Numbered from the stretch's first letter, positions 51,934-60,469 are shown. The stretch is 64,000 nt of DNA from Geodermatophilus sp. TF02-6 (GCF_003319115.1 NZ_QOHF01000001.1:62001-126000), one strand, 5' to 3'. The notes: generated from the letters alone by a model not told the origin. Numbers and translations are program-made.

Positions 51934-52969
51934 GGGGCAGCCGGGCCTCGGCCGGGATGTTGTGCGGCGTCACGACCTGGACGCCCGAGTACCAGGAGCG
52001 CGGCGCGCCGGGCAGCGCAGCGTGGGCCTGCATGACGACGTGGCAGGCGCGGCGCAGGTCGAGGGCCAGGTCGTGGTGCAGGACGGCCGAGAGCCGCCCG
52101 TCCTGCAGCAGCGCGAGGTTCTCGGCGTCCAGGTCGTGGGCGACGAACGCCCGGCAGGGCCGTCCGGCGTCGGTGAAGGCGGCCACGGTCGCGGCGTTGC
52201 CGCCCGAGGCGTACATCGAGTAGACGGCGGCGACGTCCGGGGCGGCGGTGAGCGCGTCCCGGACCAGGCGGCGCAGGACCTCGCCGTCCCCGGTCGCGTC
52301 CACCAGGTCGACCTGCCGCCGGCCCGGGTGCAGCGCGCGGGTGGTCGCCCGGAAGCCCATCTCCCGGTCGTCCTCCCCCTGGAAGGAGCCGGTGCCCCGG
52401 GTGACCAGGACGGCGGCGTCGTCCGGCAGCCACTGGTCGAGCAGGTAGGCCGCGGTCGCCCCGGCCGCCCGGTTGTCCAGCCCGACGTAGGCGACCCGCC
52501 GGCTGGTCGGCAGGTCGGTGACCAGGGTGACGACGGGGATCCCGGCCTCGGCCAGCCGCTCCACCGCGGCCACCACCCCGGGGTGGTCCGGGGCCTTGAG
52601 GACGACGCCCTGCGAGCCCCGCCGGGCGATGCCGTCGAGCGTGGCGACCAGCTCCGGGACCGGCGGGGCCTCGGCGAGGTGGAACCGCGCCCGGAAGGTC
52701 GCCGGCCGGACCAGCGGCAGCTGCGACTCCAGCGCCGCCCGCACCGCGGAGGAGAACCGGGCCGGCGCGTCGACGACCAGGTCGAGGAAGAACGTGCGCC
52801 CGGTCAGCCGCACCTGGGAGCGCTGCCGGTGCAGGTCCGCGATGGCCCGGTGGACCTCCTGGACGGTGCTCTCGCGGACCCCGCCCCGCGCGTTGAGGAC
52901 GCGGTCGACGGTCGCCTCGGACAGTCCCGCCTGGCGGGCGATCTCGCGGATCGGATAGGGGTGCGGCAC
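51920..52969 (-). CDS. LacI-family transcriptional regulator
   Basis: The product is 349 residues. The HTH PIREIARQAGLSEATVDRVLNARGGVRESTVQEVHRAIADLHRQ fits the subgroup with EATVDRVLN, often tied to inositol or hydroxylated-ring sugars. The ligand domain (TFFLDLVVDAPARFSSAVRAALESQL, LYSMYASGGNAA-like segment, FVAHDLDAENLALLQDG) is of the ribose-binding type 4 kind. GTG start. It is flanked by two related operator-like motifs, and a third lies before the PhyH gene, so it may control three transcripts and itself. Confidence 0.88.
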   Translation of the reverse strand: MPHPYPIREIARQAGLSEATVDRVLNARGGVRESTVQEVHRAIADLHRQRSQVRLTGRTFFLDLVVDAPARFSSAVRAALESQLPLVRPATFRARFHLAEAPPVPELVATLDGIARRGSQGVVLKAPDHPGVVAAVERLAEAGIPVVTLVTDLPTSRRVAYVGLDNRAAGATAAYLLDQWLPDDAAVLVTRGTGSFQGEDDREMGFRATTRALHPGRRQVDLVDATGDGEVLRRLVRDALTAAPDVAAVYSMYASGGNAATVAAFTDAGRPCRAFVAHDLDAENLALLQDGRLSAVLHHDLALDLRRACHVVMQAHAALPGAPRSWYSGVQVVTPHNIPAEARLPLRAP

Positions 52970-52980
52970 GTCGACCAGTC

Positions 52981-53013
52981 TGAGGGGTTCTCGAGGGATC
53001 GCCGAGGTTGACC
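52981..53013. promoter_or_regulatory. Putative LacI operator, site 2 (divergent promoter)
   Basis: TGAGGGGTTCTCGAGGGATC then GCCGAGGTTGACC is the reverse complement match of site 1, centred on CTCGAG. It sits 12 bp upstream of the LacI start and 30 bp upstream of the aldo-keto reductase start, so it can control both. Confidence 0.65.
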
Positions 53014-53043
53014 GGCTCGTCGACGGTTCACCAGGCTGACGGG

Positions 53044-53880
53044 GTGACCGCTGTCCCCTCCGTGCCGCTGAACAACGGCGTGCAGATCCCCCAGCTCGGA
53101 CTGGGCACCGCCCGGCTCCCCGACGAGGAGACGCGGCGGATCGTCCGCGAGGCCCTCGAGGTCGGCTACCGGTTCGTCGACACCGCGGCCAGCTACGAGA
53201 ACGAGCGCGGCGTCGGCCGGGGCATCGCCGACTCCGGCCTGCCCCGGGAGGAGGTGTTCGTCTCCACCAAGCTGCGCGGCCGCGACCAGGGGTACGACTC
53301 GGCGAAGGAGGCGCTGCGGTCGAGCCTGGAGCGCCTCGGCCTGGACTCCGTCGACCTGTACCTGATCCACTGGCCGCTCCCCCGGCTCGACCGCTACGTC
53401 GAGTCCTGGCTGGCCATGGAGGAGCTCCTCGCCGAGGGCCTCACCCGCGCCATCGGCGTCTCCAACTTCCTGCCCGAGCACCTCGACCGGCTCGCCGCCG
53501 CCTCCCAGACGGTGCCGGCGGTCAACCAGATCGAGTGCCACCCCCGGGAGCCGCAGCTCGAGCAGCGGGCCGACGACGCCCGCCGCGGCATCGTCACGGA
53601 GTCGTGGTCGCCGCTGGCCAACGGCGGGGAGCTGCTGCGAGCTCCGGTGCTCGCCGAGATCGGGCAACGGCACGGCCGGACCCCGGCGCAGGTGGTGCTG
53701 CGCTGGCACGTCCAGCAGGGCCTGGTGACCTTCCCCAAGGCGTCCTCCCGCGGCCGGCTGGTCGAGAACCTCGACGTCTTCGACTTCGCCCTCACCGACG
53801 AGGACCTGGCCGGCATCGCCACGCTCGCCGACGGCACCCGGGTCGACGGCCAGTACCCCGAGACCTGGGAGGAGTTCTGA
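53044..53880 (+). CDS. Aldo/keto reductase
   Basis: The product is 278 residues with LNNGVQIPQLGLGTARLPD, GYRFVDTAASYENERGVG (catalytic Asp and Tyr), VSTKLRGRD (Lys), LYLIHWPLP (His) and VLRWHVQQGLVTFPKASSRGRLVENL. It is a typical bacterial NADPH-dependent AKR of about 275-280 residues. The GTG at 53044 directly precedes the conserved core; only 30 bp separate it from the operator, so a very short leader is likely. Within a polyol-catabolic module it may reduce or oxidise a keto-sugar intermediate. Confidence 0.92.
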   Translation: MTAVPSVPLNNGVQIPQLGLGTARLPDEETRRIVREALEVGYRFVDTAASYENERGVGRGIADSGLPREEVFVSTKLRGRDQGYDSAKEALRSSLERLGLDSVDLYLIHWPLPRLDRYVESWLAMEELLAEGLTRAIGVSNFLPEHLDRLAAASQTVPAVNQIECHPREPQLEQRADDARRGIVTESWSPLANGGELLRAPVLAEIGQRHGRTPAQVVLRWHVQQGLVTFPKASSRGRLVENLDVFDFALTDEDLAGIATLADGTRVDGQYPETWEEF

Positions 53881-53891
53881 GCGCCGCGGGC

Positions 53892-53912
53892 TGACGGGTT
53901 CTTGAGGGATCC
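53892..53912. promoter_or_regulatory. Putative LacI operator, site 3
   Basis: TGACGGGTTCTTGAGGGATC(C) repeats the core of site 2 (GGGTTCTCGAGGGATC) with one base changed. It begins 12 bp after the aldo-keto reductase stop and lies about 80 bp before the PhyH gene. Confidence 0.6.
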
Positions 53913-53993
53913 GTGGCCTTGTCGGCCCGGCACGGACCCGTCAGGCTCGACAGCACCCACCCGCACAGGCAGGAAGGAAGGAGGGACACCGCC

Positions 53994-55181
53994 ATGACCA
54001 CCCTGGCCGCCACCCGCACCACCCCCGGCTGGTTCACCGCGGACGACTGCCGCCTGGAGGACTTCCGCGCCGTCGTCGAGACGTCCACCGACCTGGCCGA
54101 GTACCCCTATGCCGACGAGGTGCGGCAGAACGTCCTCGTCTACGGTTCGCGGCTGCGCAACCACGTCGCCACCCCCGAGGGGCGCCGGGACGTGCAGGCC
54201 GAGCTGGCCCGCGCGCTCACCGACGGCCCGGGCATCGTCGTCTTCGCCGGCGCCTTCCCCGACACCGGCGTCGTCGACCGGGCCACCGCCGTGTTCGCGG
54301 CGATGATCGCCGAGCAGAAGGCGGCCGGCGTCGTCGGCGGCGACCACTTCGCCACACCCGGCGCCAACGACCGCGTCTGGGGGGCGTTGGACAAGTTCGC
54401 CGTCCGCGACCCGCAGGCCTTCGCCGCCTACTACGGCAACGACGTCGTCGCCCTGGTCTCGGAGGCGTGGCTCGGCCGCGGTTACCAGGTCACCAGCCAG
54501 GTCAACGTGGTCAACCCCGGCGGGAAGGCCCAGGTCGCCCACCGCGACTACCACCTCGGCTTCATGTCCGAGGAGCAGGCACTGGCCTACCCCGCGCACG
54601 TGCACCGGCTCTCCCCGGTCATGACCCTGCAGGGCGCGGTGGCGCACTGCGACATGCCCGTCGAGACCGGCCCGACGATGTACCTGCCGCACTCGCAGAA
54701 GTACGCCCCCGGCTACGTCGCCTTCCACCAGCCGGCGTTCACCGCCTACTTCGACGCCCACTTCGTGCAGCTCCCGCTGCAGAAGGGGGACGCCGCGTTC
54801 TTCAACCCGGCGCTGTTCCACGGCGCCGGCACCAACCGCTCGGCCGACGTACGCCGCATGGCCAACCTGCTGCAGGTCTCCTCCGCCTTCGGCCGGGCGA
54901 TGGAGACCGTCGACCGGACGGCGATGTGCCGGGCGCTCTACCCGACGCTGCTAGAGCTGACGGCCGCAGGTGCCGACGAGCGCACCCTGCGCAACGTCGT
55001 CGCCGCCTCGGCCGAGGGCTACGCGTTCCCGACCAACCTCGACCGCGACCAACCGACCGGCGGCCTGGCGCCGGAGACCCAGGCCGAGCTGGTCTGGCGA
55101 GCCCTCGCCGAGCAGTGGCCGGCCGAGGCGTTCGACCGGGAGCTCTCCGCCCAGGCCGCGCGGCGCGGCAGCGCCCTCTGA
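53994..55181 (+). CDS. PhyH-family Fe(II)/2-oxoglutarate dioxygenase
   Basis: The product is 395 residues of the phytanoyl-CoA dioxygenase superfamily. The facial triad is visible as H183-R-D185 (QVAHRDYHLGF) and H276 (LFHGAGTNRS), with the Arg in GTNRS placed to bind 2-oxoglutarate. GGAAGGAAGGAGGG lies 10 nt before the ATG. These enzymes hydroxylate or oxidatively demethylate small molecules. Location after the AKR, under a shared operator motif, suggests it prepares a substituted sugar or cyclitol; the substrate is unknown. A strong hairpin follows. Confidence 0.87.
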   Translation: MTTLAATRTTPGWFTADDCRLEDFRAVVETSTDLAEYPYADEVRQNVLVYGSRLRNHVATPEGRRDVQAELARALTDGPGIVVFAGAFPDTGVVDRATAVFAAMIAEQKAAGVVGGDHFATPGANDRVWGALDKFAVRDPQAFAAYYGNDVVALVSEAWLGRGYQVTSQVNVVNPGGKAQVAHRDYHLGFMSEEQALAYPAHVHRLSPVMTLQGAVAHCDMPVETGPTMYLPHSQKYAPGYVAFHQPAFTAYFDAHFVQLPLQKGDAAFFNPALFHGAGTNRSADVRRMANLLQVSSAFGRAMETVDRTAMCRALYPTLLELTAAGADERTLRNVVAASAEGYAFPTNLDRDQPTGGLAPETQAELVWRALAEQWPAEAFDRELSAQAARRGSAL

Positions 55182-55187
55182 TCGACC

Positions 55188-55235
55188 GACGTCCCGACCC
55201 CGGGCGGCGGACCTGCCGCTCGGGGTCGGGACGTC
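55188..55235. terminator. Strong hairpin after the PhyH gene
   Basis: A perfect 15-bp stem, GACGTCCCGACCCCG (55188-55202) with CGGGGTCGGGACGTC (55221-55235), has an 18-nt loop that itself contains a short GGCGG/CCGC pairing. It begins 7 bp after the stop. Confidence 0.85.
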
Positions 55236-55306
55236 GACCGCGGACCGGGTCCCGTCCCGCGCGCGGGCGGGGCGGGCCGGGGGCGCCGGTCCAGAGGGCG
55301 CGGCAC

Positions 55307-55594
55307 CATGGCGCGGAGTCCGGGCAGGCCCTCGCCGCCCGGGTCCGCGACTCGCTCCAGCGGATCGCGGCGGAGCACGCGGGCGGGCGGGTCGTCGTCG
55401 TCACGCACGGCGGGGTGATCGCCCAGGCCCTCGCCCTGGCCACCGGCTCCGCGCCGTTCGCCTTCCTCCTCAGCAGCGGCAACGGCTCGCTGTCCCAGGC
55501 GGTCCGCGCCGGGGAGCGCTGGGTGGTCCGCCGGTTCAACGACACCGCGCACCTCGCCGACGACCTCTCCCGGGTCGGCGTCCCCCTGACCTGA
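55307..55594 (+). pseudogene. Truncated histidine phosphatase
   Basis: The frame encodes the C-terminal half of a phosphoglycerate-mutase-like histidine phosphatase (ESGQALAARVRDSLQRIAAEHAGGRVVVVTHGGVIAQALALATGS, then GSLSQAVRAGERWVVRRFNDTAHL). The second catalytic His (VTHGG) is present, but the N-terminal RHG phosphohistidine motif is absent, and the upstream bases are the PhyH terminator and unrelated GC-rich DNA. It is a remnant with no start. Confidence 0.75.
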
Positions 55595-55618
55595 CCGGCC
55601 GGGGTGGTCGCACGCCGG

Positions 55619-55658
55619 CGCCCGCCGTCCCGGACCGAGGGGTCCCGGACGGCGGGCG
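55619..55658. terminator. Hairpin terminator of the ABC importer operon
   Basis: An 18-bp stem with one mismatch, CGCCCGCCGTCCCGGACC (55619-55636) and GGTCCCGGACGGCGGGCG (55641-55658), has a GAGG loop. It lies 5 bp past the stop of the minus-strand ABC ATPase gene and would also end read-through from the truncated phosphatase. Confidence 0.85.
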
Positions 55659-55663
55659 GGTCC

Positions 55664-56479
55664 TCACCGCTTGAGCTCGTGCGAGAGCTCGGCGAGCTCC
55701 TGGCCGCCGGCCATCTCGGTGGTGAGCTCCTCGAGGGAGACCTCCGAGCGCCGCTTGTCCAGCACCCGGCGGCCGAGCTTGAGGATGATGAAGTGGTCAC
55801 CCACCAGGTAGGCGTGGTGCGGGTTGTGGGTGATGAAGACGACCCCGAGGCCGGCGTCGCGGGCCGCGGCCGTGTACTTCAGCACCACGCCGGACTGCTT
55901 GACGCCCAGCGCCGCGGTCGGCTCGTCGAGGATCAGCACCCGCGCGCCGAAGTACACCGCCCGGGCGATGGCGACGCACTGGCGCTGGCCGCCCGAGAGC
56001 GTGCCGATCGGCTGGTTAATGTCCTTGACGTGGATGCCCATCTTCTGCAGCTCGGCGTCGGCGATCTCCCGCATGGCCTTGATGTCCAGCGGGGCCATCG
56101 GGTAGCGGCCCTTGCGGATCTCCGAGCCGAGGAAGAAGTTGCGCCAGACCTCCATGAGGCCGACCACCGCGAGGTCCTGGTAGACCGTCGCGATCCCGGC
56201 GTCCAGGGACTCCCGCGGCGAGGAGAAGCGCCGCTCCTGACCGTCGACCCGCAGCGTCCCCTCGGAGTGCGGGTGCAACCCCGAGATGATCTTGATGAGG
56301 GTGGACTTCCCGGCGCCGTTGTCGCCGAGGACGCAGGTGACCTCACCGGCGTTGACCCGCAGGTTGATGCCCTCCAGGGCCCGGATCGCACCGTAGGTCT
56401 TGCCGACGCCCTCCATCTCCACCAGGGGCCGCCCCCGGTGCAGGTCTGCAGCGGCGTGCTGAGCCAGCGTGTCGGTCAC
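55664..56479 (-). CDS. Sugar ABC transporter ATP-binding protein (single NBD)
   Basis: The product is 271 residues with Walker [11 protein letters not shown]-loop [20 protein letters not shown], signature [15 protein letters not shown], Walker [13 protein letters not shown] and H-loop [15 protein letters not shown]. It has one ATPase domain, unlike the tandem RbsA of E. coli, as in the actinobacterial FrcA-like sugar importers. GTG at 56479 starts one base after the permease stop, so the genes are coupled. Energises import by the neighbouring permease and binding lipoprotein. Confidence 0.93.
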   Translation of the reverse strand: MTDTLAQHAAADLHRGRPLVEMEGVGKTYGAIRALEGINLRVNAGEVTCVLGDNGAGKSTLIKIISGLHPHSEGTLRVDGQERRFSSPRESLDAGIATVYQDLAVVGLMEVWRNFFLGSEIRKGRYPMAPLDIKAMREIADAELQKMGIHVKDINQPIGTLSGGQRQCVAIARAVYFGARVLILDEPTAALGVKQSGVVLKYTAAARDAGLGVVFITHNPHHAYLVGDHFIILKLGRRVLDKRRSEVSLEELTTEMAGGQELAELSHELKR

Positions 56480-56480
56480 G

Positions 56481-57560
56481 TCACTTCCTCCGGGCCGCGT
56501 AGTTCTTGATGTAGAGGTTGACCAACACCGCGAGCAGCAGCATGACGCCGAGGAAGGTCCGGAACCAGTTCGGGTCCCAGCCGGCGAAGACGATGCCCTG
56601 GGTGGTCATGCCGAAGATCAGGGCGCCGAGCGCGGAGCCGACCGCCGAGCCGTAGCCGCCGGTGAGCAGCGCGCCGCCGACGACCGCGGCGATGATGTAG
56701 ACGAACTCGTTGCCGACGCCGATGCCGGCCTGCACGGTGCTGAAGTTCATCAGCAGGTGCATCCCGAGGAACCAGGCGAGGAACCCGACGGCCATGAACA
56801 GGCCGATCTTGACCTTGCGCACCGGGACGCCGACCGCGCGGGCGCTGGCCTCGTTGCCACCGGAGGCGAAGACCCAGTTGCCGACCCGGGTGCGCAGGAG
56901 CACCCACGTGCCGACGGCGACGAACAGGATCCACCACAGCACGGTGATCTTCAGGGTCATGAAGCCCAGGTCGACGTCGGCGGCGAAGACGGCGTGGGCG
57001 GAGTCGAAGCCGTCGAGCTGGTTGATGTTGGGCGTGGCCACCGCGCCGGTGATCAGCTTGGTGACACCGAGGTTGAGCCCCTGCAGCACGAAGAAGGTGC
57101 TCAGGGTGACCAGGAAGCTCGGGATGCCGGTGCGCACCACCAGCCACCCGTTGACGAAGCCGATGGCCAGCGCCAGCAGCAGGCTGACCACGACGCCGAC
57201 CCACACATTGAGGCTCAGCTGGTAGCAGAGCATGCCGGCGCACAGCGCCGCGGTGGTCACGGCGACACCGGAGGACAGGTCGAACTCCCCGCCGATCATC
57301 AGCAGCGCCACCCCGACGGCGACGATGCCGATCGTGGAGCTGGCGTACAGGTAGGTCGACGCGGCCGGGAGGGTCCGGAACGTGGGGGCGACCGCGTAGA
57401 AGAACAGGAAGATCGCGATCGCGGCCGCCAGGGCGCCCACCTCGGGACGGGCGAGCACCCGGGACACCAGCGAGCGCTGCGGCCGCGCCGGGGCGGTGGG
57501 TGCGCCGGCGGCGGGTGGGGACGGTTGCGATGAGGACTGTGTCGCCACGGACGAGCTCAT
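56481..57560 (-). CDS. Sugar ABC transporter permease (RbsC/BPD_transp_2 family)
   Basis: The product is 359 residues with about ten hydrophobic segments after a Pro/Ser-rich cytosolic N-terminus of ~35 residues. Family motifs include [60 protein letters not shown] (the EAA-like loop) and [36 protein letters not shown] precedes the ATG. The single permease probably works as a homodimer. Related importers carry ribose, inositol or other polyols. Confidence 0.93.
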   Translation of the reverse strand: MSSSVATQSSSQPSPPAAGAPTAPARPQRSLVSRVLARPEVGALAAAIAIFLFFYAVAPTFRTLPAASTYLYASSTIGIVAVGVALLMIGGEFDLSSGVAVTTAALCAGMLCYQLSLNVWVGVVVSLLLALAIGFVNGWLVVRTGIPSFLVTLSTFFVLQGLNLGVTKLITGAVATPNINQLDGFDSAHAVFAADVDLGFMTLKITVLWWILFVAVGTWVLLRTRVGNWVFASGGNEASARAVGVPVRKVKIGLFMAVGFLAWFLGMHLLMNFSTVQAGIGVGNEFVYIIAAVVGGALLTGGYGSAVGSALGALIFGMTTQGIVFAGWDPNWFRTFLGVMLLLAVLVNLYIKNYAARRK

Positions 57561-57584
57561 GGCCTGCTCCCAGGAGGGTGTGGA

Positions 57585-57616
57585 GGGGGAGCCGGGCCCC
57601 GGAGCCCGGCTCCCCC
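57585..57616 (-). terminator. Intercistronic hairpin between binding protein and permease
   Basis: A perfect 13-bp GC stem, GGGGGAGCCGGGC (57585-57597) with GCCCGGCTCCCCC (57604-57616), has a 6-nt loop. It lies 9 bp after the stop of the binding-protein gene, inside the operon. Such structures commonly act as partial terminators or 3' stabilisers that give more binding protein than permease. Confidence 0.8.
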
Positions 57617-57625
57617 CGGGCGGGA

Positions 57626-58615
57626 TTACCGGGTGTTGTTCTCCGTGTAGGGGAGGATCACGTCGATGTTGGACTGGTCGACGATCGACGGGCCGGTCAG
57701 GACGGGGCCGCCACCGCCGATGTCGTTGCCGTTGGTCAGGTTCAGCCACAGCGCGGTCACGGCCATGTAGCCCTGCACGTAGGGCTGCTGGTCGACCGAG
57801 AACGCGATGCCGCCGCTCTGGATCTGCTTGGCGACGTCGTTGTTGAGGTCGAACGTCGCGACGGTGGCCTGGCTGCCGGCGTCCGTCTGGGCCTTCTGCG
57901 CCGCCAGCGCGATGTCCGCGCCCAGCGTCACCACCGCGCTGACCGAGGAGTCCTGCTGCAGCTTGGCCCCGATGGTCTGCTGGACCGACGGCAGGTCGCG
58001 GCCGTTGACGTAGAGGACCTCGGTGTTGGGGTAGGTCTTCTTCACGCCGGCGCAACGGGTCTCCAGCTGGACCTGCCCCTGCTCCTGGATGACGCAGACG
58101 GCCTTGCCGGCGGAGCCGGTCTGGCCGAGCTTGGTGCCCACGGCCTGGCCGGCGAGGTCCTCGTCGGAGCCGAAGTACATCGAGATGCCGTACTGCTGGT
58201 ACTGGTCCTTGCCGGCGTTGAACGCCACCGTCGGGATGCCGGCGTTCACCGCCGCCTGCGCCGCCGGCCCGATCGCGTCGGGCGTGGGCAGGGTGACCGC
58301 CAGGCCGTCGACGTTGCTGTCGATCGCGTTCTGGATGAGCGTGGCCTGCTTGCCGGCGTCCGGGTCCTGCGAGTAGTTCAGCGTGACGCCGAGGTTGTCG
58401 GCGGCCGCCTCGGCCCCGTTGCGGATCTTGTCCCAGAACGTGTCGCCGGGAGCCTCGTGGGTGACCATCGCGATGGTGTAGTCCTCACCACCACCCCCAC
58501 CGCCGCCGCCGCCTGACGTGTTCTGCGCACCCCCTTGACTGCTGCACGCCGCCAGCGCCATGGCGGTGGCGGTCACGGCCACCACCGCTCGCAGCGACCT
58601 ACGGGTGGTCCTCAT
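57626..58615 (-). CDS. Sugar ABC transporter substrate-binding lipoprotein
   Basis: The product is 329 residues. The signal peptide RTTRRSLRAVVAVTATAMALAAC ends in a lipobox Cys, followed by a Gly-rich linker and a periplasmic-binding-protein type 4 domain (YTIAMVTHEAPGDTFWDKIRNGAEAAADNLGVTLNYS, VDGLAVTLPTP, ATFDLNNDVAKQI, FSVDQQPYVQGYMAV). This resembles ribose/inositol-binding proteins. It is the first gene of the SBP-permease-ATPase operon, preceded by a perfect TATGTCCGGACATA palindrome. The ligand is inferred to be an inositol or a related polyol. Confidence 0.92.
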   Translation of the reverse strand: MRTTRRSLRAVVAVTATAMALAACSSQGGAQNTSGGGGGGGGGEDYTIAMVTHEAPGDTFWDKIRNGAEAAADNLGVTLNYSQDPDAGKQATLIQNAIDSNVDGLAVTLPTPDAIGPAAQAAVNAGIPTVAFNAGKDQYQQYGISMYFGSDEDLAGQAVGTKLGQTGSAGKAVCVIQEQGQVQLETRCAGVKKTYPNTEVLYVNGRDLPSVQQTIGAKLQQDSSVSAVVTLGADIALAAQKAQTDAGSQATVATFDLNNDVAKQIQSGGIAFSVDQQPYVQGYMAVTALWLNLTNGNDIGGGGPVLTGPSIVDQSNIDVILPYTENNTR

Positions 58616-58728
58616 GCATCTCTCCTCGTGGATGGGCCACCGTGCTGGTGGCCGCCGGCCTGCTCGGTCCAGGACGTGGTGCGGGTGGTGCGGTCGGACG
58701 GGCGGGAGGCGGCGCCCCTTCGCCGTCC

Positions 58729-58744
58729 CTATGTCCGGACATAG
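58729..58744. promoter_or_regulatory. Palindromic operator before the ABC importer
   Basis: CTATGTCCGGACATAG is a perfect 16-bp palindrome, 114-129 bp upstream of the binding-protein start. Its half TATGTCC and the GACA end match the element in front of iolC (TATGTCCTGACAAA), suggesting the GntR protein controls both. TTGTCAC on the minus strand just upstream could be part of the promoter. Confidence 0.75.
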
Positions 58745-58799
58745 TGACAAGGGGCAATGTGACACGCCTTACAGAGGGCGTCAAGGGTCCTCCCGGTCC

Positions 58800-60020
58800 T
58801 CACGCCGACCGGGGAGCGGCGTCCCCGGCGGGCGCGCCCGCCGGGACGTCGACCCGCCCGCCCCGGGCCGCCGAGGCGACGAGGGCGTCGAGGACGTCGG
58901 CCGCGCGGACGGCGTCGGCCAGGCCGGCGCCGAGGGGCCGGCCCTGCCGGATCGACTCGAGGACGTCGCGCGCCTCCACGACCTTGAGGTCGTCGAAGCC
59001 CATCGCGTTGCCGGCGCCGGGCTGGAAGGCGGCGTACTCCCCCGCCCCCGGCCCGACCAGGACGGTGCTCACCGGCTGGTCCTGCGCGGCCGGCCCCCGG
59101 CTGACCGCGAGCTCGCCCAGGCGGCGGAAGTCCCAGGCCAGCCGGCCGGCGGTGCCGTGGATCTCGAACCCGTAGGCGTTCTGCTCCCCCACCGCCACCC
59201 GGCTCGCCTCGAGCACCACCCGCGCCCCGGAGGTCAGGCGCAGCAGCGCGCCGACGTAGTCGTCGTTCTCCACCTGCCCCGGGACCCCGCCGGCCCCCGA
59301 CGCGTGCCCCGACGTGGGGCCCGCCGGGCGCAGCCGCTCGGGCACGAAGACGGCGGTGTCGGCCAGGACCGAGGCGACGTCGGCGTCGAGCACGTACCGG
59401 GCCAGGTCGACGGCGTGCGAGGCGAGGTCGCCCAGGACGCCGGTGCCGCCGCGGGCCCGCTCGTAGCGCCAGGTCAGCGCCCCCTCCGGCGCGGCGGCGT
59501 AGTCGCTCAGGAAGGCGAAGCGGGCGTGGGTGACCCGGCCGATGGCGCCGCTGGTCACCAGCTCGCGGGCCAGGGCCACCGCGGGGGCGTTGCGGTAGTT
59601 GAACCCCACGACGCCCTGCACGCCGGCGCCGGTCACGGCGGCGGCGACCGCCCGGGCGTCGTCGGCGGTGAGCCCGACCGGCTTCTCGATCCACAGGTGC
59701 CGGCCGGCCTCGGCGACGGCCACGCCGATCTCCCGGTGCAGCCAGTTCGGCGCGGTGACCGACACCAGCTGCACCCGGGGGTCGGCGAGCAGCTCGCGCC
59801 AGTCGCTCGTGGCGTGGGCGAACCCGAACCGGGCGGCGGCCTGCTCGGCCCGGCCGGGCACGTCGTCGGCGACCGCGACCAGCTGCGGGACGAGCCCGAG
59901 GTCGGGGAAGTGGTGCCGCACCCGGGCGTACGCCTGGGCGTGCACCCTCCCCATCCAGCCGAACCCGATGACGCCCACCCCGAGCGTCCCGCTGCGGACC
60001 GGCTGCGTCGTCCCGTCCAT
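58800..60020 (-). CDS. Gfo/Idh/MocA family dehydrogenase
   Basis: The product is 406 residues: VGVIGFGWMGRVHAQAYARVRHHFPDLGLVPQLVAVADDVPGRAEQAAARFGFAHATSDWRELLADPRV, then WIEKPVGLT (catalytic Lys), GFNYRNAPAVALARELV and GGTGVLGDLASHAVDLARYVL. Length and motifs fit the ~390-400-residue glucoside/levoglucosan-oxidising type rather than IolG. It lies directly upstream of the ABC importer on the same strand, with the palindrome in the gap, so it is near but probably not in the same transcript. A poor Gly/Ala insertion near residue 245 (GPTSGHASGAGG) may be a loop. Confidence 0.87.
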   Translation of the reverse strand: MDGTTQPVRSGTLGVGVIGFGWMGRVHAQAYARVRHHFPDLGLVPQLVAVADDVPGRAEQAAARFGFAHATSDWRELLADPRVQLVSVTAPNWLHREIGVAVAEAGRHLWIEKPVGLTADDARAVAAAVTGAGVQGVVGFNYRNAPAVALARELVTSGAIGRVTHARFAFLSDYAAAPEGALTWRYERARGGTGVLGDLASHAVDLARYVLDADVASVLADTAVFVPERLRPAGPTSGHASGAGGVPGQVENDDYVGALLRLTSGARVVLEASRVAVGEQNAYGFEIHGTAGRLAWDFRRLGELAVSRGPAAQDQPVSTVLVGPGAGEYAAFQPGAGNAMGFDDLKVVEARDVLESIRQGRPLGAGLADAVRAADVLDALVASAARGGRVDVPAGAPAGDAAPRSA

Positions 60021-60169
60021 GTCGACCTCCCGTCGTCGAGGCGGGCGCGAGCGTAGGACCTCGGGCGGACCGGCCGCGGAGCGGCCCGCGGTCGAGGGGT
60101 GGCGGCGCTGGCCGCGCGGGTGGAGAGGGGCCACCCTGGACGTGCCGGGACCGGCGGCTGGGAGGGCAC

Positions 60170-60469
60170 ATGGCCGACTCTGCGGGACGTGCGGACGAGC
60201 TCGCCGCCGAGGCGGCCCGGCTGAAGGGAGAGGTCGAGCAGAACGAGGTCCAGCGCAGACGGCTGCGGTCGGCGATCGAGGAGACCGCGCGCACCATCGC
60301 CGCGACGGCGCGCACCATCGCCGAGACCGAGAACCGGCTGGCCGACACCCTGGACCGGCTGGCCGCCGACCGTCCCGAGGCCGCCGAGCGCCTCCGCGGC
60401 GAGGCGCGGCACGCCCGCGACTTCGCGCGGTACGAGCGCGACTGCGGCGAGCAGCGGCCGCCGGGCTGA
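60170..60469 (+). CDS. Small coiled-coil protein of unknown function
   Basis: The product is 99 residues, almost wholly helical with heptad spacing (AARLKGEVEQNEVQRRRLRSAIEETARTIAATARTIAETENRLADTLDRLAAD), Arg/Glu-rich, with no signal peptide. The tandem ARTIAATARTIAETE looks like a short internal duplication. GGGAGGGCAC precedes the ATG. No family is recognised. It lies between the dehydrogenase and the TerC gene with its own promoter space. Confidence 0.65.
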   Translation: MADSAGRADELAAEAARLKGEVEQNEVQRRRLRSAIEETARTIAATARTIAETENRLADTLDRLAADRPEAAERLRGEARHARDFARYERDCGEQRPPG

